Below are positions 38,040 to 47,593 of a stretch of DNA of 64,000 bases, in pieces (position 1 is the stretch's first letter; each line of letters opens with the position of its first letter). Under the pieces are notes generated by a model. That model saw only the letters and a program-made list of their open reading frames with translations, had not been told where the DNA came from and made no database searches. The translations under genes were made by a program, and so were the position numbers. Location: the NCBI GenBank assembly GCA_964570285.1, contig CAZMXP010000009.1, positions 31,777-95,776 of the forward strand. Direction: 5' to 3'. This stretch comes from CAZMXP01 sp964570285. Lineage in GTDB: Bacteria > Planctomycetota > PLA2.

Positions 38040-41000
38040 CTACTGGAGGAGGCGCTTGGCCTCTTCGAGGATCTCGCGGTTGGGCCAGGTCATCGTGAGG
38101 TAGTGCTGGCGCGCGACGATGCTCTGGATCGCGCGGGTGCGCTTGCCGAGCAGGTCGTTGGCCTTCGCGATGTAGTCGTGGGCGCGCTCCTGCCCCTCGA
38201 AGATGTTGCCGAGGGTGTAGTAGACCTCGGGGCCGTGCATCGGGGCGACGCTGCCGATGCGCTCGATGCGCTCCTCCGCCTGCATCGCGTAGTCGATCGC
38301 CTGCGCGCGGTTGCCCGCGCCCTTGTGCGCCCGCGCGAGGCGGCAGAGGCTCAGCAGCGCGCGGCTGCCGGAGGCCTCCTCGCCGAGGGACTGCGTCAGC
38401 AGCGTGATCGCCTTGTCGAACTTCCCCTCCTTCAGCGCGGCGTGGCCCATGTCCGCCAGCGTGTCGAGGCGGCTGCGCCCGGTCGCGTGCGCGAGCGCGA
38501 GCAGGAAGAGGGCGTTGGCCTCGGCGCGCTCGCCCTCCTCGTGCAGGAGCATGGCCAGGTGGCGCTGGATGCGGCCGAGCAGTTGCGACTCGCCGAGCTT
38601 GAGCGCGATCTCCTGCGCCATCTCGAGGTGGCTGCGCGCCTCGGCGCGCTCGCCGTAGCCCGAGATCGCGGTGCCGAGCGCCTGGAGCGTCTGCGCCTCG
38701 CCGCCGGGGTCGCCGAGCGCGCGGTAGAGGTCGAGCGCGCGCGTCAGCGAGACCTTCGCGGACTCGATGCGCGCGAGCGCGCCGAGCAGGCGGCCGCGGT
38801 TGTAGAGGGCCGCCGCCTCCCCCGGCAGGTTGCCCGTCTCCTGCGCGAGGTCCACGGCGCGCGTGTAGCTCGCGAGCGCCTCGTCGATCCGGTGCGCCTC
38901 GACCCAGGAGTTGCCGAGGTTGTTGTGCGTCTCCCCCTCGCCGCGCCGGTCCCCGAGCTCCTTGTAGGCCGCGAGCGCCTGCTCCTTGCGCTGCCGCGCG
39001 GGCGCCGTCTCGCCGAGTTCCGTCAGCACGGCGCCGAGGGCGAGCAGCGTCGCCGCCTCGCCGCGCTTGTCGCCCGAGGCGACGCGCTGCGCGAGCGCCT
39101 CCTCCCAGCGCGCCACCGCCGTCGGGCAGTCGCCGCGGCGCCACGCGATCTCGCCGAGCGCGTGCAGGCAGACCGCCTCGCGCGAGACCTCGAGGCCGAG
39201 GTTCGCCTCGTGCTCCGCCGCCGCGAGGTCGCCCCCGCGCAGGAGCGCCATCGCGAGCGCCGCGTTGACCCGCGCGCGCAGCGCCCGGTCGTCGAGCCCC
39301 TTCGCGACCTCGCTCGCCTCCGCGAGCGCGCGCATCCGGTCCTCCGATCTTCCGAGCAGCGCGTAGGCGCTGGCGAGCTTGAGCAGCAGGTCGGCCCTGC
39401 CGGCGGGGTCGAGGTGCGGCGCGAGCGAGCCGAGGAAGACGACCGCCTCGCCCGGGTGCGACTGCGACAGGGCGATGGCCGACGCGAGGGGGGCCCGGGG
39501 GCCGACCTCCGACGCTCGCCCGGCGCCGAGGAGCTGGCGCACGAGCAGCAGCGTCTCCTCCCCGGTGAGCTCGCGCCCGTCCTCCGCCGCCTCCTCGAGG
39601 ATCGCGTCGGCGCAGAGGCCGTGGAGCTCCCTGCGGCGGTCGTCCGCGATGCCGTCGTAGACGACCTGCCTGAGCCCGTGGCTCGCGAAGCGCAGCAGGT
39701 TCTTCCCCGAGCTCGCGACGAGGCGGTACTTGCGCTCGAGCGAGGCGAGGCGCTGCAGGAGGCGGATCTTCTTCGTGCCCGTCACCGCGGAGAGGAGCGA
39801 GGCGGAGAACTCGGCGCCGATCACGGCGGCCCCCTCGACGGTGGCGCGCAGCTCCCCGTCGAGGTCGGCGAGCCGCGCGGCGAAAAGCTCGCGGATGTCC
39901 TGGGGCAGGTCGATGTCGTCGAGCGGCCTCGACAGGCGCAGCCCGCCCTCGGCGACCTTCAGCGCCCCCGACTTCTTCAGGTGGGCGAGCATCTCGAGCA
40001 GGATGTGCGGGTTGCCGTCGCTGCGGTCGTGGAGCAGCCGGCCGATGGCCCGCACGGTCCGCTCGTGGCCGACGAGCGCGCGCAGGAGTTCGTCGGCGAC
40101 CCCCCGGTCGAAGGGAGGCAGCGCGATCGCGACCGCCCCCTCGCGGGAGGCGAGGCCGGTCCCGAGCGCGTGCAGCTTCGACCCCTCCTCGACCGCGTCG
40201 TCGCGCCAGGTGCCGACGAGCAGCACCGGGTCGTAGGCGATCGACCGCGCGATCAGGTCGAACTGGTCGAGCGTCTCCGGCGAGGCGCCGTGGAGGTTCT
40301 CGAGCACGAGCAGCACCGGGCGCTCGCGGGCGGCGTCCTTGAGCCAGGGCAGGAACTCCCCTCCCCCCGGGCCCCCCTCCATCCCCTCCGTGCATTCGGC
40401 GAGCGAGTGGCCCGCGAGGATCATCGGACCGTCCGGCGCGACGAGTTCCTCGGCGAAGTCGTGCACGAGGCGCGACTTGCCGCCGCCCGCGGCCGCCGTC
40501 ACGGTGGCGACCCTCCCCTCGCCCGACTGCGCCTTCTCCCACGCCTCGTGGAGCTGGTCGAGATGGCCGCCCCGGCCGACGAGCGGCGCCTCGCGCGGCG
40601 GCCGCAGGCGCTTGAGCGCGCGCATCGCGGCGGGATAGCTCGCGCCCGCGATGCGCTTGCCCCACCACTCGCCCGCGTCGCCCTCGCGCAGCACCGCGCG
40701 CAGCACCTCGGTCGAGGCGAACCGCTGCGCCGGGTCGGGCTTCAGGCAGGTCATGATAACCTCGTCGAGGAAGGGGTCGAGGTCGCGCTGCACGACGCGC
40801 GGGCGGCGCATCGTGCCCTTGATCTTCTGCGTGATCAGCGTGCTGACGTCGGCGGCGCCGAAGGGGTTCTTGCCCGTCGCCATCTCGTAGAGCACGACGC
40901 CGAACGCGTAGAGGTCGGCGAGGGGGCCGACGTGGTCCTGGTCGAGGAACTGCTCCGGCGCCGCGTAGTGCAGCGAGCCGACGAACTCGCCCGCGCGGGT

Positions 41001-41531
41001 GAGGTCGCGCCCCTCCTGCTGCAAGCGCGCGACGCCGAGGTCCATCAGCAGCACGCGGTTGTTGCTCGTGACGACGAGGTTGTCGGGCTTCAGGTCGCGG
41101 TGGATCATGTGGACCGCGTGCACCGCGGAGAGCGCGTCGAGCGCCTGGTCGCTCACCTGGTAGAGCAGGTGCTCGGGCAGCGTGCCCAGCTCGGCGATCA
41201 TCGCGCGCAGCGTCTGCCCCTCGACGAGCTCCATGACGAGGTAGTGCACCGCCTGGCCGCCGACCTCCTCGTGTCCGACCTCGTAGGTGCGCACGACGTT
41301 GCCGTGGCGGATCTTCATGCCGAGCTCCGCCTCGCGCGTGAAGCGCGCGAAGGTGTTCGCGTCGGCGACCAGCTCCGGCTTGAAGACCTTGATGGCGACG
41401 ACGCTCCCCATGGGGCCGGCAGGTCCGTCGGCCACCGAGGCGGCGCGATAGACCGTGCCCATCCCCCCCTGTCCGAGCTCGCGGCCGAGCTCGTAGAGGC
41501 CGAGGCGGCTTCCTGTGCTGAGTGCTTCCAC
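38040..41531 (-). CDS. Ser/Thr kinase-AAA ATPase-TPR fusion, first of the pair
   Basis: A 1163-aa paralogue of the downstream kinase. The kinase domain starts at once (LGQGGMGTVYRA, VVAIKVF, HRDLKPDN, MDLGVARL). Next come an AAA_16-like ATPase whose Walker A is unusual (TAAAGGGKSRL) with VLLVLENLH as Walker B, and a long TPR tail (about 830-1150; e.g. GDRRGEGETHNNLGNSWVEA). I chose GTG 41531 because it directly precedes the kinase fold. ATG 41609 is in frame but would overlap the divergent TPR-CHAT start and add a disordered leader. TACAAT lies 13 nt upstream of the GTG. Confidence 0.8.
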   Translation of the reverse strand: MEALSTGSRLGLYELGRELGQGGMGTVYRAASVADGPAGPMGSVVAIKVFKPELVADANTFARFTREAELGMKIRHGNVVRTYEVGHEEVGGQAVHYLVMELVEGQTLRAMIAELGTLPEHLLYQVSDQALDALSAVHAVHMIHRDLKPDNLVVTSNNRVLLMDLGVARLQQEGRDLTRAGEFVGSLHYAAPEQFLDQDHVGPLADLYAFGVVLYEMATGKNPFGAADVSTLITQKIKGTMRRPRVVQRDLDPFLDEVIMTCLKPDPAQRFASTEVLRAVLREGDAGEWWGKRIAGASYPAAMRALKRLRPPREAPLVGRGGHLDQLHEAWEKAQSGEGRVATVTAAAGGGKSRLVHDFAEELVAPDGPMILAGHSLAECTEGMEGGPGGGEFLPWLKDAARERPVLLVLENLHGASPETLDQFDLIARSIAYDPVLLVGTWRDDAVEEGSKLHALGTGLASREGAVAIALPPFDRGVADELLRALVGHERTVRAIGRLLHDRSDGNPHILLEMLAHLKKSGALKVAEGGLRLSRPLDDIDLPQDIRELFAARLADLDGELRATVEGAAVIGAEFSASLLSAVTGTKKIRLLQRLASLERKYRLVASSGKNLLRFASHGLRQVVYDGIADDRRRELHGLCADAILEEAAEDGRELTGEETLLLVRQLLGAGRASEVGPRAPLASAIALSQSHPGEAVVFLGSLAPHLDPAGRADLLLKLASAYALLGRSEDRMRALAEASEVAKGLDDRALRARVNAALAMALLRGGDLAAAEHEANLGLEVSREAVCLHALGEIAWRRGDCPTAVARWEEALAQRVASGDKRGEAATLLALGAVLTELGETAPARQRKEQALAAYKELGDRRGEGETHNNLGNSWVEAHRIDEALASYTRAVDLAQETGNLPGEAAALYNRGRLLGALARIESAKVSLTRALDLYRALGDPGGEAQTLQALGTAISGYGERAEARSHLEMAQEIALKLGESQLLGRIQRHLAMLLHEEGERAEANALFLLALAHATGRSRLDTLADMGHAALKEGKFDKAITLLTQSLGEEASGSRALLSLCRLARAHKGAGNRAQAIDYAMQAEERIERIGSVAPMHGPEVYYTLGNIFEGQERAHDYIAKANDLLGKRTRAIQSIVARQHYLTMTWPNREILEEAKRLLQ

Positions 41532-41564
41532 GCGTGGTGCGGGGATTGTAGCGGAGAGGTCGGG

Positions 41565-41590
41565 GGCGGGACTCTGGTAGAGTCCCCGCC
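41565..41590. promoter_or_regulatory. Hairpin operator candidate between divergent kinase and CHAT genes
   Basis: GGCGGGACTCT (41565-41575), loop GGT, AGAGTCCCCGCC (41579-41590): an 11-bp inverted repeat with one bulged base in the 70-bp gap. TAGAGT (41578-41583), a possible -10 for the plus-strand gene, lies inside it, so a dimeric regulator here could control both directions. Confidence 0.5.
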
Positions 41591-41601
41591 GAGGGTACGG
41601 G

Positions 41602-44600
41602 ATGCGCATCGCCCAGGCGCTCGGTCTGCTGCTCCTCGCCGGCGCTGCCGGCGGAGGCGACGGTGCTCCCGAGGGACCGCCCACCCCGCGCAGCGCCGCG
41701 GTCGCGGTGGTCGAGGCGAGCCGCGGCGGCGACTCGCAGGCGCTCCGGACGCTCGCGGAGGCCGACCGTCCCGACCCGTGGCTCGTGGCCGACGAGCTCT
41801 GCTCAATGGGAGAGATCGACGCGGCGGCGGCGTTCGCCGCAGCGGCGGTTTCGGCGGCGGCCGCTCCCAAGGCGTTGGAGGCGCTTCCCGCCTACGTCGC
41901 CTCGCGACGCGGAAGCGGGCCCCGCGACGGCGAGCGCAATTCGCTCCGCGACGCGGAGGCGGCCCTCGCGCGCGGCGACGCGGGCGCGGCGCTCGGGCTG
42001 CTCGATGCGGTGGGCGAGGGCGCCGACGACGTCCTGCTCGTGCAGATCCGGTTCGCGCGTGGCCGCGCGCTGCGCACCTCCGGGCAGCCCGACGCGAGCG
42101 CGGCGGCCTTCGACCTCGGCGCGCGCGTCGCGGTGCGGCTCGGATGGCTCACGGAAGCGGCCCTGGGCTTCCACGAGTGCGGCAAGAGCACGATCCGGTC
42201 CGATCCGCGCAAGACGCTCAATGCGTGGAGCGAGCGGATGGCGATCGACGGGGCGCTCGGACGCCGGCAGGGGGTCGCGACCGGGCTCCACGACATCGGC
42301 ATGCTCCACCGGTGGCTCGGCGACCTCCCGAGGGCGCTCGAGTTCCAGACGCGCGCGCTGGGAGCCTACGAGGAGCTGCAAGACCGGCGCGGCGTCGCGA
42401 TGTCGCACGCGGAGATCGCCAGCATCCGGTCCGACATGGGCGAGTTCCGCGAGGCGATGGACCGGTACCGCGAGTCCCTCTCGATCTTCGAGGCGCTCGG
42501 GGACAAGGACGGCGCGGCGATGGCGCTCGGCAATCTCGGCCTCGTCCTCGCGCAGGTCGGCGAGTGCCGGACGGCGCTCGCGCATCTCGAGCGTGCGCAG
42601 AGGGTCCACGAGGAGGTCGGGGACGAAGGGGCGATCTCCGGCGGCCTCGTCAACCTCGGGAGCACCTACCTCCGGCTCGGGGACTACCGGAAGGCGCTCG
42701 AGCACTACGAAGCGGGAAGGGAGATCGCCACCCGGATCGGACACCGGCGCTGGCTGATGAACGCGCTGATGGGGATCGGGCTCGTCCAGCGGCACAAGGG
42801 CGCCTTCGCCGAGGCCATCGCGAACCAGAAGAGCCTGCTTGCGATGCAGGAGCAGAGCGGCGACCGCCGAGGCGCGTCGGGGACGCTCGTCAACCTCGGC
42901 ACCACCCACGCGTGCATCGGCGCCTCGGAAGAGGCGCGGGCCTACCTCGAACGCGGCCTGAGGCTGAAGCGCGGGATCGGGGACAAGGAGGGCGTCGCGA
43001 TCGCCCTCGGCAACCTCGCGTCCCTCTACGAGCGGGCCGGGGACAGCGCGCGAGCCATCGAGAGCCGCCAGGAGGCGCTCTCGACCTACGAGTCGATCGG
43101 CAGCCGCGACGGCGTCGCGCGCGAACTCGGGAACATCGCCTCGTTTCTCGCGAAGCGCGGCGAGGCCGGGCGCGCCCTCGAGTACTACGGGCGTTGCCTC
43201 GCGCTGTTCGAGGAGAGCGGCAACCGCGCCGGCGTCGCCCAGGCGCTGAGGAACATCGGCGAGGCGCAGCGGCGCGCCGGCGACCCGGCGAAGGCGCTCG
43301 AGTCGCTCGAGCGGTCGCGGTCGATGGCGGCGGAAATCGGCGCCCTGGACGTCGAGGTGCGGTCGATGCAGGAGATCGCGACGGTCCGGCTGTCGCAGCG
43401 GGACGCGCGCGGGGCCGCGGACCTGCTCCGAGACTGTGTCGAGAGGCTGCCCCTGCTCGTCGGCAGGCTCGGCGACGAGCAGGGAGCGCAGGCGCGCGAC
43501 CTCTGGGCCGCGATCCTCGAGCAGGGGATCCTGGCCGGCCTCGCGCTCGACGACCCGGAGGAGCTCTCGTTCTTCCTCGAGAGCGGACGCGCCGGCGCGC
43601 TGCTCGAGGCGCTCGGCGGCCGCGACGCGATCCAGGATGCGCCGATCCCGGAAGAGTTGCGCCGCGCCGAGGTCGATGCCCGTGACGCGCTGCGCCGGGC
43701 GCAGGAGGGGCTCGCGCGCGCGATCGGGACGGGAAGGCGCGACGCGATCGCAGGCGCGCGCGACGGGCTGGACGCGGCGCGCCGCAGCCTGCTCGGCGTG
43801 GTCTCCGACATCCAGCGCACGTCGAAGGCGGTGGCGGACGTGGCCTACCCGCATGCCGCGATGCTGCGGGAGATCGCGGCAAATCTCTCCGACGGCGAGG
43901 CGCTCGTCAGTTACGGCTTCGCGGGGGAATCCGCGGCCGCGCTCGTCGTCACGCCGAAGGGCTCGCGGATCGTACGGCTCGCCGGGACCCCGGAGATCGA
44001 GGCGGCGGTGCGCGCGCTGGCGCCGCACGATCCGGCGCAGGACCCATCCGCCCCCCTCGCGGCGCTGCGACGCCTGCTCGTGGAGCCGCTCGGGCTCGAC
44101 CCGGCGACGAAGCGGCTCCTCGTCTCGCCGGCGGGCGCGCTCTCCGCGGTGCCGATGTGCGCGCTGGCCGGCGGCGTGGATGTCGTCTACGTCGCGTCGG
44201 GCACCACCCACGGGGTGCTGCTCGACGAGAAAGAGCGCCGCGGCACGCAGGTGCTCGCCCTCGGCGACCCGGACTACGCGAAGGGCGCCGCCCCCCGAGG
44301 AGGGAGCCTCGCGCCGCTCCCCGGCACGCGCGAGGAGGCCAAGGCTGTCGGCGACGTCGTGCTGCTCGGCGCCGACGCGAGCCCGGCGCGCCTGCTCGCT
44401 GCGGTCGCGGGCCATCCGCGCTGGCGCGCGATCCACCTCGCCTGCCACGGCCTTCTCGATGCGGAGCGTCCGATGCTCTCCTCGCTCGCGCTCGCGGATG
44501 GCGCGCTCTCGATGCACGATGTGCTGCGCTCCTCCTTCCCCGGGGACCTCGTCGTGCTCAGCGCGTGCGAGACGGGTCGCGGCAAGGTCTACCGCGCGGA

Positions 44601-44844
44601 GGGGATCCTCGGGCTCAACCGGGCCTTCATGCTCGCCGGCGCACCCCGCGTGGTCGTCAGCCTCTGGAAGGTGGACGACGAGGCGACACGCGCGCTGATG
44701 GTGAAGTTCTACGAGCTGTGGAAGGAGGGCGGCGTGGAGACTGCCACGGCGCTCCGGAAGGCGCAGGAGTTCGTCGCATCGCACAAGCCGTGGAGCCACC
44801 CCTTCTACTGGGCCGCGTGGCAACTCTGGGGTCTTGCGAACTGA
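41602..44844 (+). CDS. TPR-CHAT protein (caspase-like protease)
   Basis: A 1080-aa protein. A hydrophobic N-terminus (MRIAQALGLLLLAGAAGG) looks like a signal peptide. About ten TPR units span residues 190-610, with the repeated pattern GD..G.A..L.NLG. After a helical linker comes a CHAT domain (about 770-1080) with the catalytic histidine in IHLACHG (H949) and cysteine in LSACETG (C989), both intact. CHAT proteases cut partner proteins when TPRs sense a ligand. It is divergent from two TPR-bearing kinases, suggesting a shared pathway. The export signal is odd for a caspase-like regulator, and a later start would remove it. Confidence 0.85.
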   Translation: MRIAQALGLLLLAGAAGGGDGAPEGPPTPRSAAVAVVEASRGGDSQALRTLAEADRPDPWLVADELCSMGEIDAAAAFAAAAVSAAAAPKALEALPAYVASRRGSGPRDGERNSLRDAEAALARGDAGAALGLLDAVGEGADDVLLVQIRFARGRALRTSGQPDASAAAFDLGARVAVRLGWLTEAALGFHECGKSTIRSDPRKTLNAWSERMAIDGALGRRQGVATGLHDIGMLHRWLGDLPRALEFQTRALGAYEELQDRRGVAMSHAEIASIRSDMGEFREAMDRYRESLSIFEALGDKDGAAMALGNLGLVLAQVGECRTALAHLERAQRVHEEVGDEGAISGGLVNLGSTYLRLGDYRKALEHYEAGREIATRIGHRRWLMNALMGIGLVQRHKGAFAEAIANQKSLLAMQEQSGDRRGASGTLVNLGTTHACIGASEEARAYLERGLRLKRGIGDKEGVAIALGNLASLYERAGDSARAIESRQEALSTYESIGSRDGVARELGNIASFLAKRGEAGRALEYYGRCLALFEESGNRAGVAQALRNIGEAQRRAGDPAKALESLERSRSMAAEIGALDVEVRSMQEIATVRLSQRDARGAADLLRDCVERLPLLVGRLGDEQGAQARDLWAAILEQGILAGLALDDPEELSFFLESGRAGALLEALGGRDAIQDAPIPEELRRAEVDARDALRRAQEGLARAIGTGRRDAIAGARDGLDAARRSLLGVVSDIQRTSKAVADVAYPHAAMLREIAANLSDGEALVSYGFAGESAAALVVTPKGSRIVRLAGTPEIEAAVRALAPHDPAQDPSAPLAALRRLLVEPLGLDPATKRLLVSPAGALSAVPMCALAGGVDVVYVASGTTHGVLLDEKERRGTQVLALGDPDYAKGAAPRGGSLAPLPGTREEAKAVGDVVLLGADASPARLLAAVAGHPRWRAIHLACHGLLDAERPMLSSLALADGALSMHDVLRSSFPGDLVVLSACETGRGKVYRAEGILGLNRAFMLAGAPRVVVSLWKVDDEATRALMVKFYELWKEGGVETATALRKAQEFVASHKPWSHPFYWAAWQLWGLAN

Positions 44845-44889
44845 GAGCGCGACGGGCCCCCGCGCCCCCCGAAGATAGAGCCCCCTTCC

Positions 44890-45822
44890 ATGGACCGACG
44901 CCTCCGCGGCCTCCTCTTCGCCTCGACGACCGCCCTGATCTGGGGGGTGCAGGCGGTCGTGCTGAAGTACGCGCTCAGGATCACGACCGTCGAGACCGTC
45001 GTCTGGTTCCGCTTCGCGAGCGCGAGCCTGATGCTCGGGCTGCTGCTCAAGGCGCGGCGCCCGGCGGCGCTCGGCCTCCTGCGCCGGCCGCCGTGGGTCG
45101 CGCTGCTCTCGGCGGCGCTGCTCGCCGCGAACTACCGCTTCTTCTACCGGGGCCTCGAGCTCAACGGCGCGAGCGGCGCGCAGGTGCTGATCCAGACCTC
45201 GCCGCTCCTGTTCGCGGTGATCGGCATCCTGCTCTTCAAGGAAAGGGTCCGCCCGGCGCAGCGGCTCGGCTTCCTGCTCGCGATCGCTGGGTTCGTGCTC
45301 TTCTACCGCGACCAGGTGCGACTCGGCGACGCGCACGCGTACGGCGTGCTCGTCATCGCCGTCGCGGCGGTGACGTGGGCCGCGTGGGCGACGCTCAACA
45401 AGATGCTGATCCTGCGCGGCTGCGATCCGCAGGGTCTGAATCTCGTCAGCTATCTCGTCGGGATGGTCCTGCTCTCGCCTTGGGCGGATTTCGGGGGGCT
45501 CGGGGGGATCGGCATCGGCGATTGGGGCGTGCTCGTCTTCCTCGGCCTCACGACCGTGGGCGCCTACGGCACGCTTGGCGAGGCGATGCGCGACGCGCCC
45601 GCCAACCAGGTCAGCATGATCCTGACGTTGAACCCGATCATCACGATCGGTGGCATCGCGCTCGTGGCGGCGCTCTGGCCCGGCTTCCTCTCGCCCGAGC
45701 CCATCGCGCCGCTCGGCTATGCGGGGGCGGGGCTGCTGCTGCTGGGGGTCGCGCTCGTCGTCGGCCGGCGAGGGGGGCGCCGAGCGGGAGTTCAGGAGCC
45801 GAGGATCTCGTCGAGGGCGTAG
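44890..45822 (+). CDS. EamA/DMT-family transporter
   Basis: A 310-aa inner-membrane protein with about ten hydrophobic segments in two EamA repeats (about 5-140 and 150-295). The repeats have the typical GASGAQVLIQTSPLLFAVIG and APANQVSMILTLNPIITIGG in matching places. These carriers export or import small metabolites; the substrate is not predictable. Its 3' end overlaps the convergent GNAT gene by 31 bp. Confidence 0.85.
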   Translation: MDRRLRGLLFASTTALIWGVQAVVLKYALRITTVETVVWFRFASASLMLGLLLKARRPAALGLLRRPPWVALLSAALLAANYRFFYRGLELNGASGAQVLIQTSPLLFAVIGILLFKERVRPAQRLGFLLAIAGFVLFYRDQVRLGDAHAYGVLVIAVAAVTWAAWATLNKMLILRGCDPQGLNLVSYLVGMVLLSPWADFGGLGGIGIGDWGVLVFLGLTTVGAYGTLGEAMRDAPANQVSMILTLNPIITIGGIALVAALWPGFLSPEPIAPLGYAGAGLLLLGVALVVGRRGGRRAGVQEPRISSRA

Positions 45823-46313
45823 CGGGTCTGGGGGGCAAGGGGCTCCTTCCGCATCTCCAGTTCGGGAAGGCCGTCGCGCTCGCGGGCGAGTTCCGCGCCC
45901 GTCACGCGAAAGCCGTTGCGCTCGTAGAAGCGCCGGGCCCTCGCGTCGCGCTTGTCCACGTGCAGCACGACCTCGCGTGCGCCTGCGTCCCTCGCCCAGC
46001 GGAGCACCGCGCCGACGAGGCGGTCGCCCGCGCCCGTGCCGCGCAGGGCCGGGTCGAGCCACAGGGACATCAGGAACGGCGAGCGCGGGCGGGCGGGGTC
46101 CGGCACGCCCCGGACAAGTCCCATCGCACGGTCGGGCCCAGGGAGCAGGAAGGTCACACCCTCCTCGATCCAGCGCCGCCACCGCTGATCGTCCCACGCG
46201 AGCGCGCCCGCGTGCGTGCTGTCGAACGCCTCCGGGGCCTCCGCGAGCGCGCGCAGCCGGACGTCGCGCACGAGCGCGAGGTCGCCGGGCGTTGCGCGAC
46301 GGGGTTCCTCCAT
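45792..46313 (-). CDS. GNAT-family N-acetyltransferase
   Basis: A 173-aa acetyl-CoA-dependent acyltransferase. Residues about 8-150 have the GNAT order: RDVRLRALAEAPEAFDS, MSLWLDPALRGTGAGDRLV (motif A, acetyl-CoA pyrophosphate loop RGTGAG), then VVLHVDKRDARARRFYERNGFRVTG (motif B). The substrate is unknown. ATG 46313 is preferred over the longer 46352 frame because TAGACT lies 7 nt upstream (46321-46326) and the fold starts there. Confidence 0.85.
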   Translation of the reverse strand: MEEPRRATPGDLALVRDVRLRALAEAPEAFDSTHAGALAWDDQRWRRWIEEGVTFLLPGPDRAMGLVRGVPDPARPRSPFLMSLWLDPALRGTGAGDRLVGAVLRWARDAGAREVVLHVDKRDARARRFYERNGFRVTGAELARERDGLPELEMRKEPLAPQTRYALDEILGS

Positions 46314-46406
46314 CGTGTCCAGTCTAGGGCCGCGACGGGGCGGCGCGAGCACGCGGGGAGGAGCTGCGCGGCAGTCTGGCGCGGGCGGTCGGCGACCCGG
46401 GGCGCC

Positions 46407-47579
46407 TCACAGCGGCAGCTCGGCCCTGCCGCTCGCGATGTCATCCCAGGGCACGAGTTCGATGGCGGGTGTCGCCGCGCGGCGCTCGTCGCCGGTGTAG
46501 ACGACGATCCCGCGCTTGAGACCGAGGTCGGCCATGCAACCCTTGAGCCCGAGGAGACTCCTCGGCTCCACGGTCGCGCCGAGCTTGATCTCGATGGGCA
46601 GGATGCGGCGGCCGTTGACCAGCAGCAGGTCGACCTCCGCGCCGGCCTGGGTCCGCCAGTGGAAGGCCTGAGGCCTCGTGAACCGCTCCTTCGCGAGCAC
46701 GACGAGCTCCTCGATAACCATCCCCTCGAACGACGCGCCGCGACGGGGCCAGGTCCTCAACTCCCGCGGCTCGCGGAGGCCGGCGAGGAAGTGCAGCAGG
46801 CCGCTGTCGCGCAGATAGACCTTCGGGCTCTTGCTGAGTCGCTTCTGGAGGTTGGCATGGAACGGCTGCAGCCTCCGGATCATGAAGGTCTGCTCGAGGA
46901 TGTCCAGATCCCCGGCGACGGTGTGGGAGGAGACGCCCAGGGACCGCGCGAGATCGGAGACGTTCAGCAGGTGTCCGTGGACATGCGTCAGCATCATCCA
47001 GAGCGTCCTCAGGCGGGCCGGCGGCAGGCGCACGCCGAGTAGCGCCAGATCCCGCTCGAGAAACGTCGAGACGTAGGCGTCGAGCCACGTCCCACGCGAC
47101 GCCGCGCCACGCCGCTCGTGCACGGGCGGGTAGCCGCCCCAGAACCACCGCGACGCCGCGTGCCGCGTGCCGGCGACTTCCGCCGCGCGGAACGGCGTGA
47201 GTTCGAGGAGGCCGACGCGGCCGGCGAGCGACTCGGAAGCGGAACGGAGGAGCTCCGGGCTTGCCGAGCCGGTCAGCAGGAACCGGCCGCGCCGGCGCAC
47301 CCTGTCGATCTCGTGCCTCAGGGCCGGGAAGAGGGCGGGGAGGCGTTGCGCCTCGTCGAGGATGACATCCCTCGGGTGCGCCCGCAGGAACCCCTCGAGG
47401 TCGGCGGAGAGGAGTGCGTGATCGAGGGGGCGCTCGAGGTCGAGATGGCGCCACTTGGGCCGCGCCGCGCGCGCGAGCGTGCTCTTGCCGCACTGTCTCG
47501 GCCCGACGACGAGCACGGCCGGGAACTCCCGCAACAGTCGATCCAGCTCCAGTCGCGCCGCGCGGGGGACATGACGCAT
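46407..47579 (-). CDS. AAA_14/DUF4143 ATP-binding protein
   Basis: A 390-aa ATPase of the AAA_14 plus DUF4143 architecture. Walker A is GPRQCGKSTLA, Walker B is VILDEAQRLP and the sensor is LLTGSASPELL. The DUF4143 part has a winged-helix-like segment (LSDLARSLGVSSHTVAGDLDIL) and a C-terminal PD-(D/E)xK-like end (AGAEVDLLLVNGRRILPIEIK). Function is poorly known; such genes are common in accessory regions. ATG 47579 was chosen because CATAAT lies 8 nt upstream (47588-47593). It is divergent from the CRISPR effector operon. Confidence 0.85.
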   Translation of the reverse strand: MRHVPRAARLELDRLLREFPAVLVVGPRQCGKSTLARAARPKWRHLDLERPLDHALLSADLEGFLRAHPRDVILDEAQRLPALFPALRHEIDRVRRRGRFLLTGSASPELLRSASESLAGRVGLLELTPFRAAEVAGTRHAASRWFWGGYPPVHERRGAASRGTWLDAYVSTFLERDLALLGVRLPPARLRTLWMMLTHVHGHLLNVSDLARSLGVSSHTVAGDLDILEQTFMIRRLQPFHANLQKRLSKSPKVYLRDSGLLHFLAGLREPRELRTWPRRGASFEGMVIEELVVLAKERFTRPQAFHWRTQAGAEVDLLLVNGRRILPIEIKLGATVEPRSLLGLKGCMADLGLKRGIVVYTGDERRAATPAIELVPWDDIASGRAELPL

Positions 47580-47593
47580 ACCTGCCAATTATG

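Noticed and set aside
41602..44844. TPR-CHAT gene as Csx29 of a type III-E (Craspase) system
   Set aside because: It is 3.3 kb from the CRISPR operon with unrelated genes between, has a signal-like N-terminus, and there is no single gRAMP/Cas7-11 effector.
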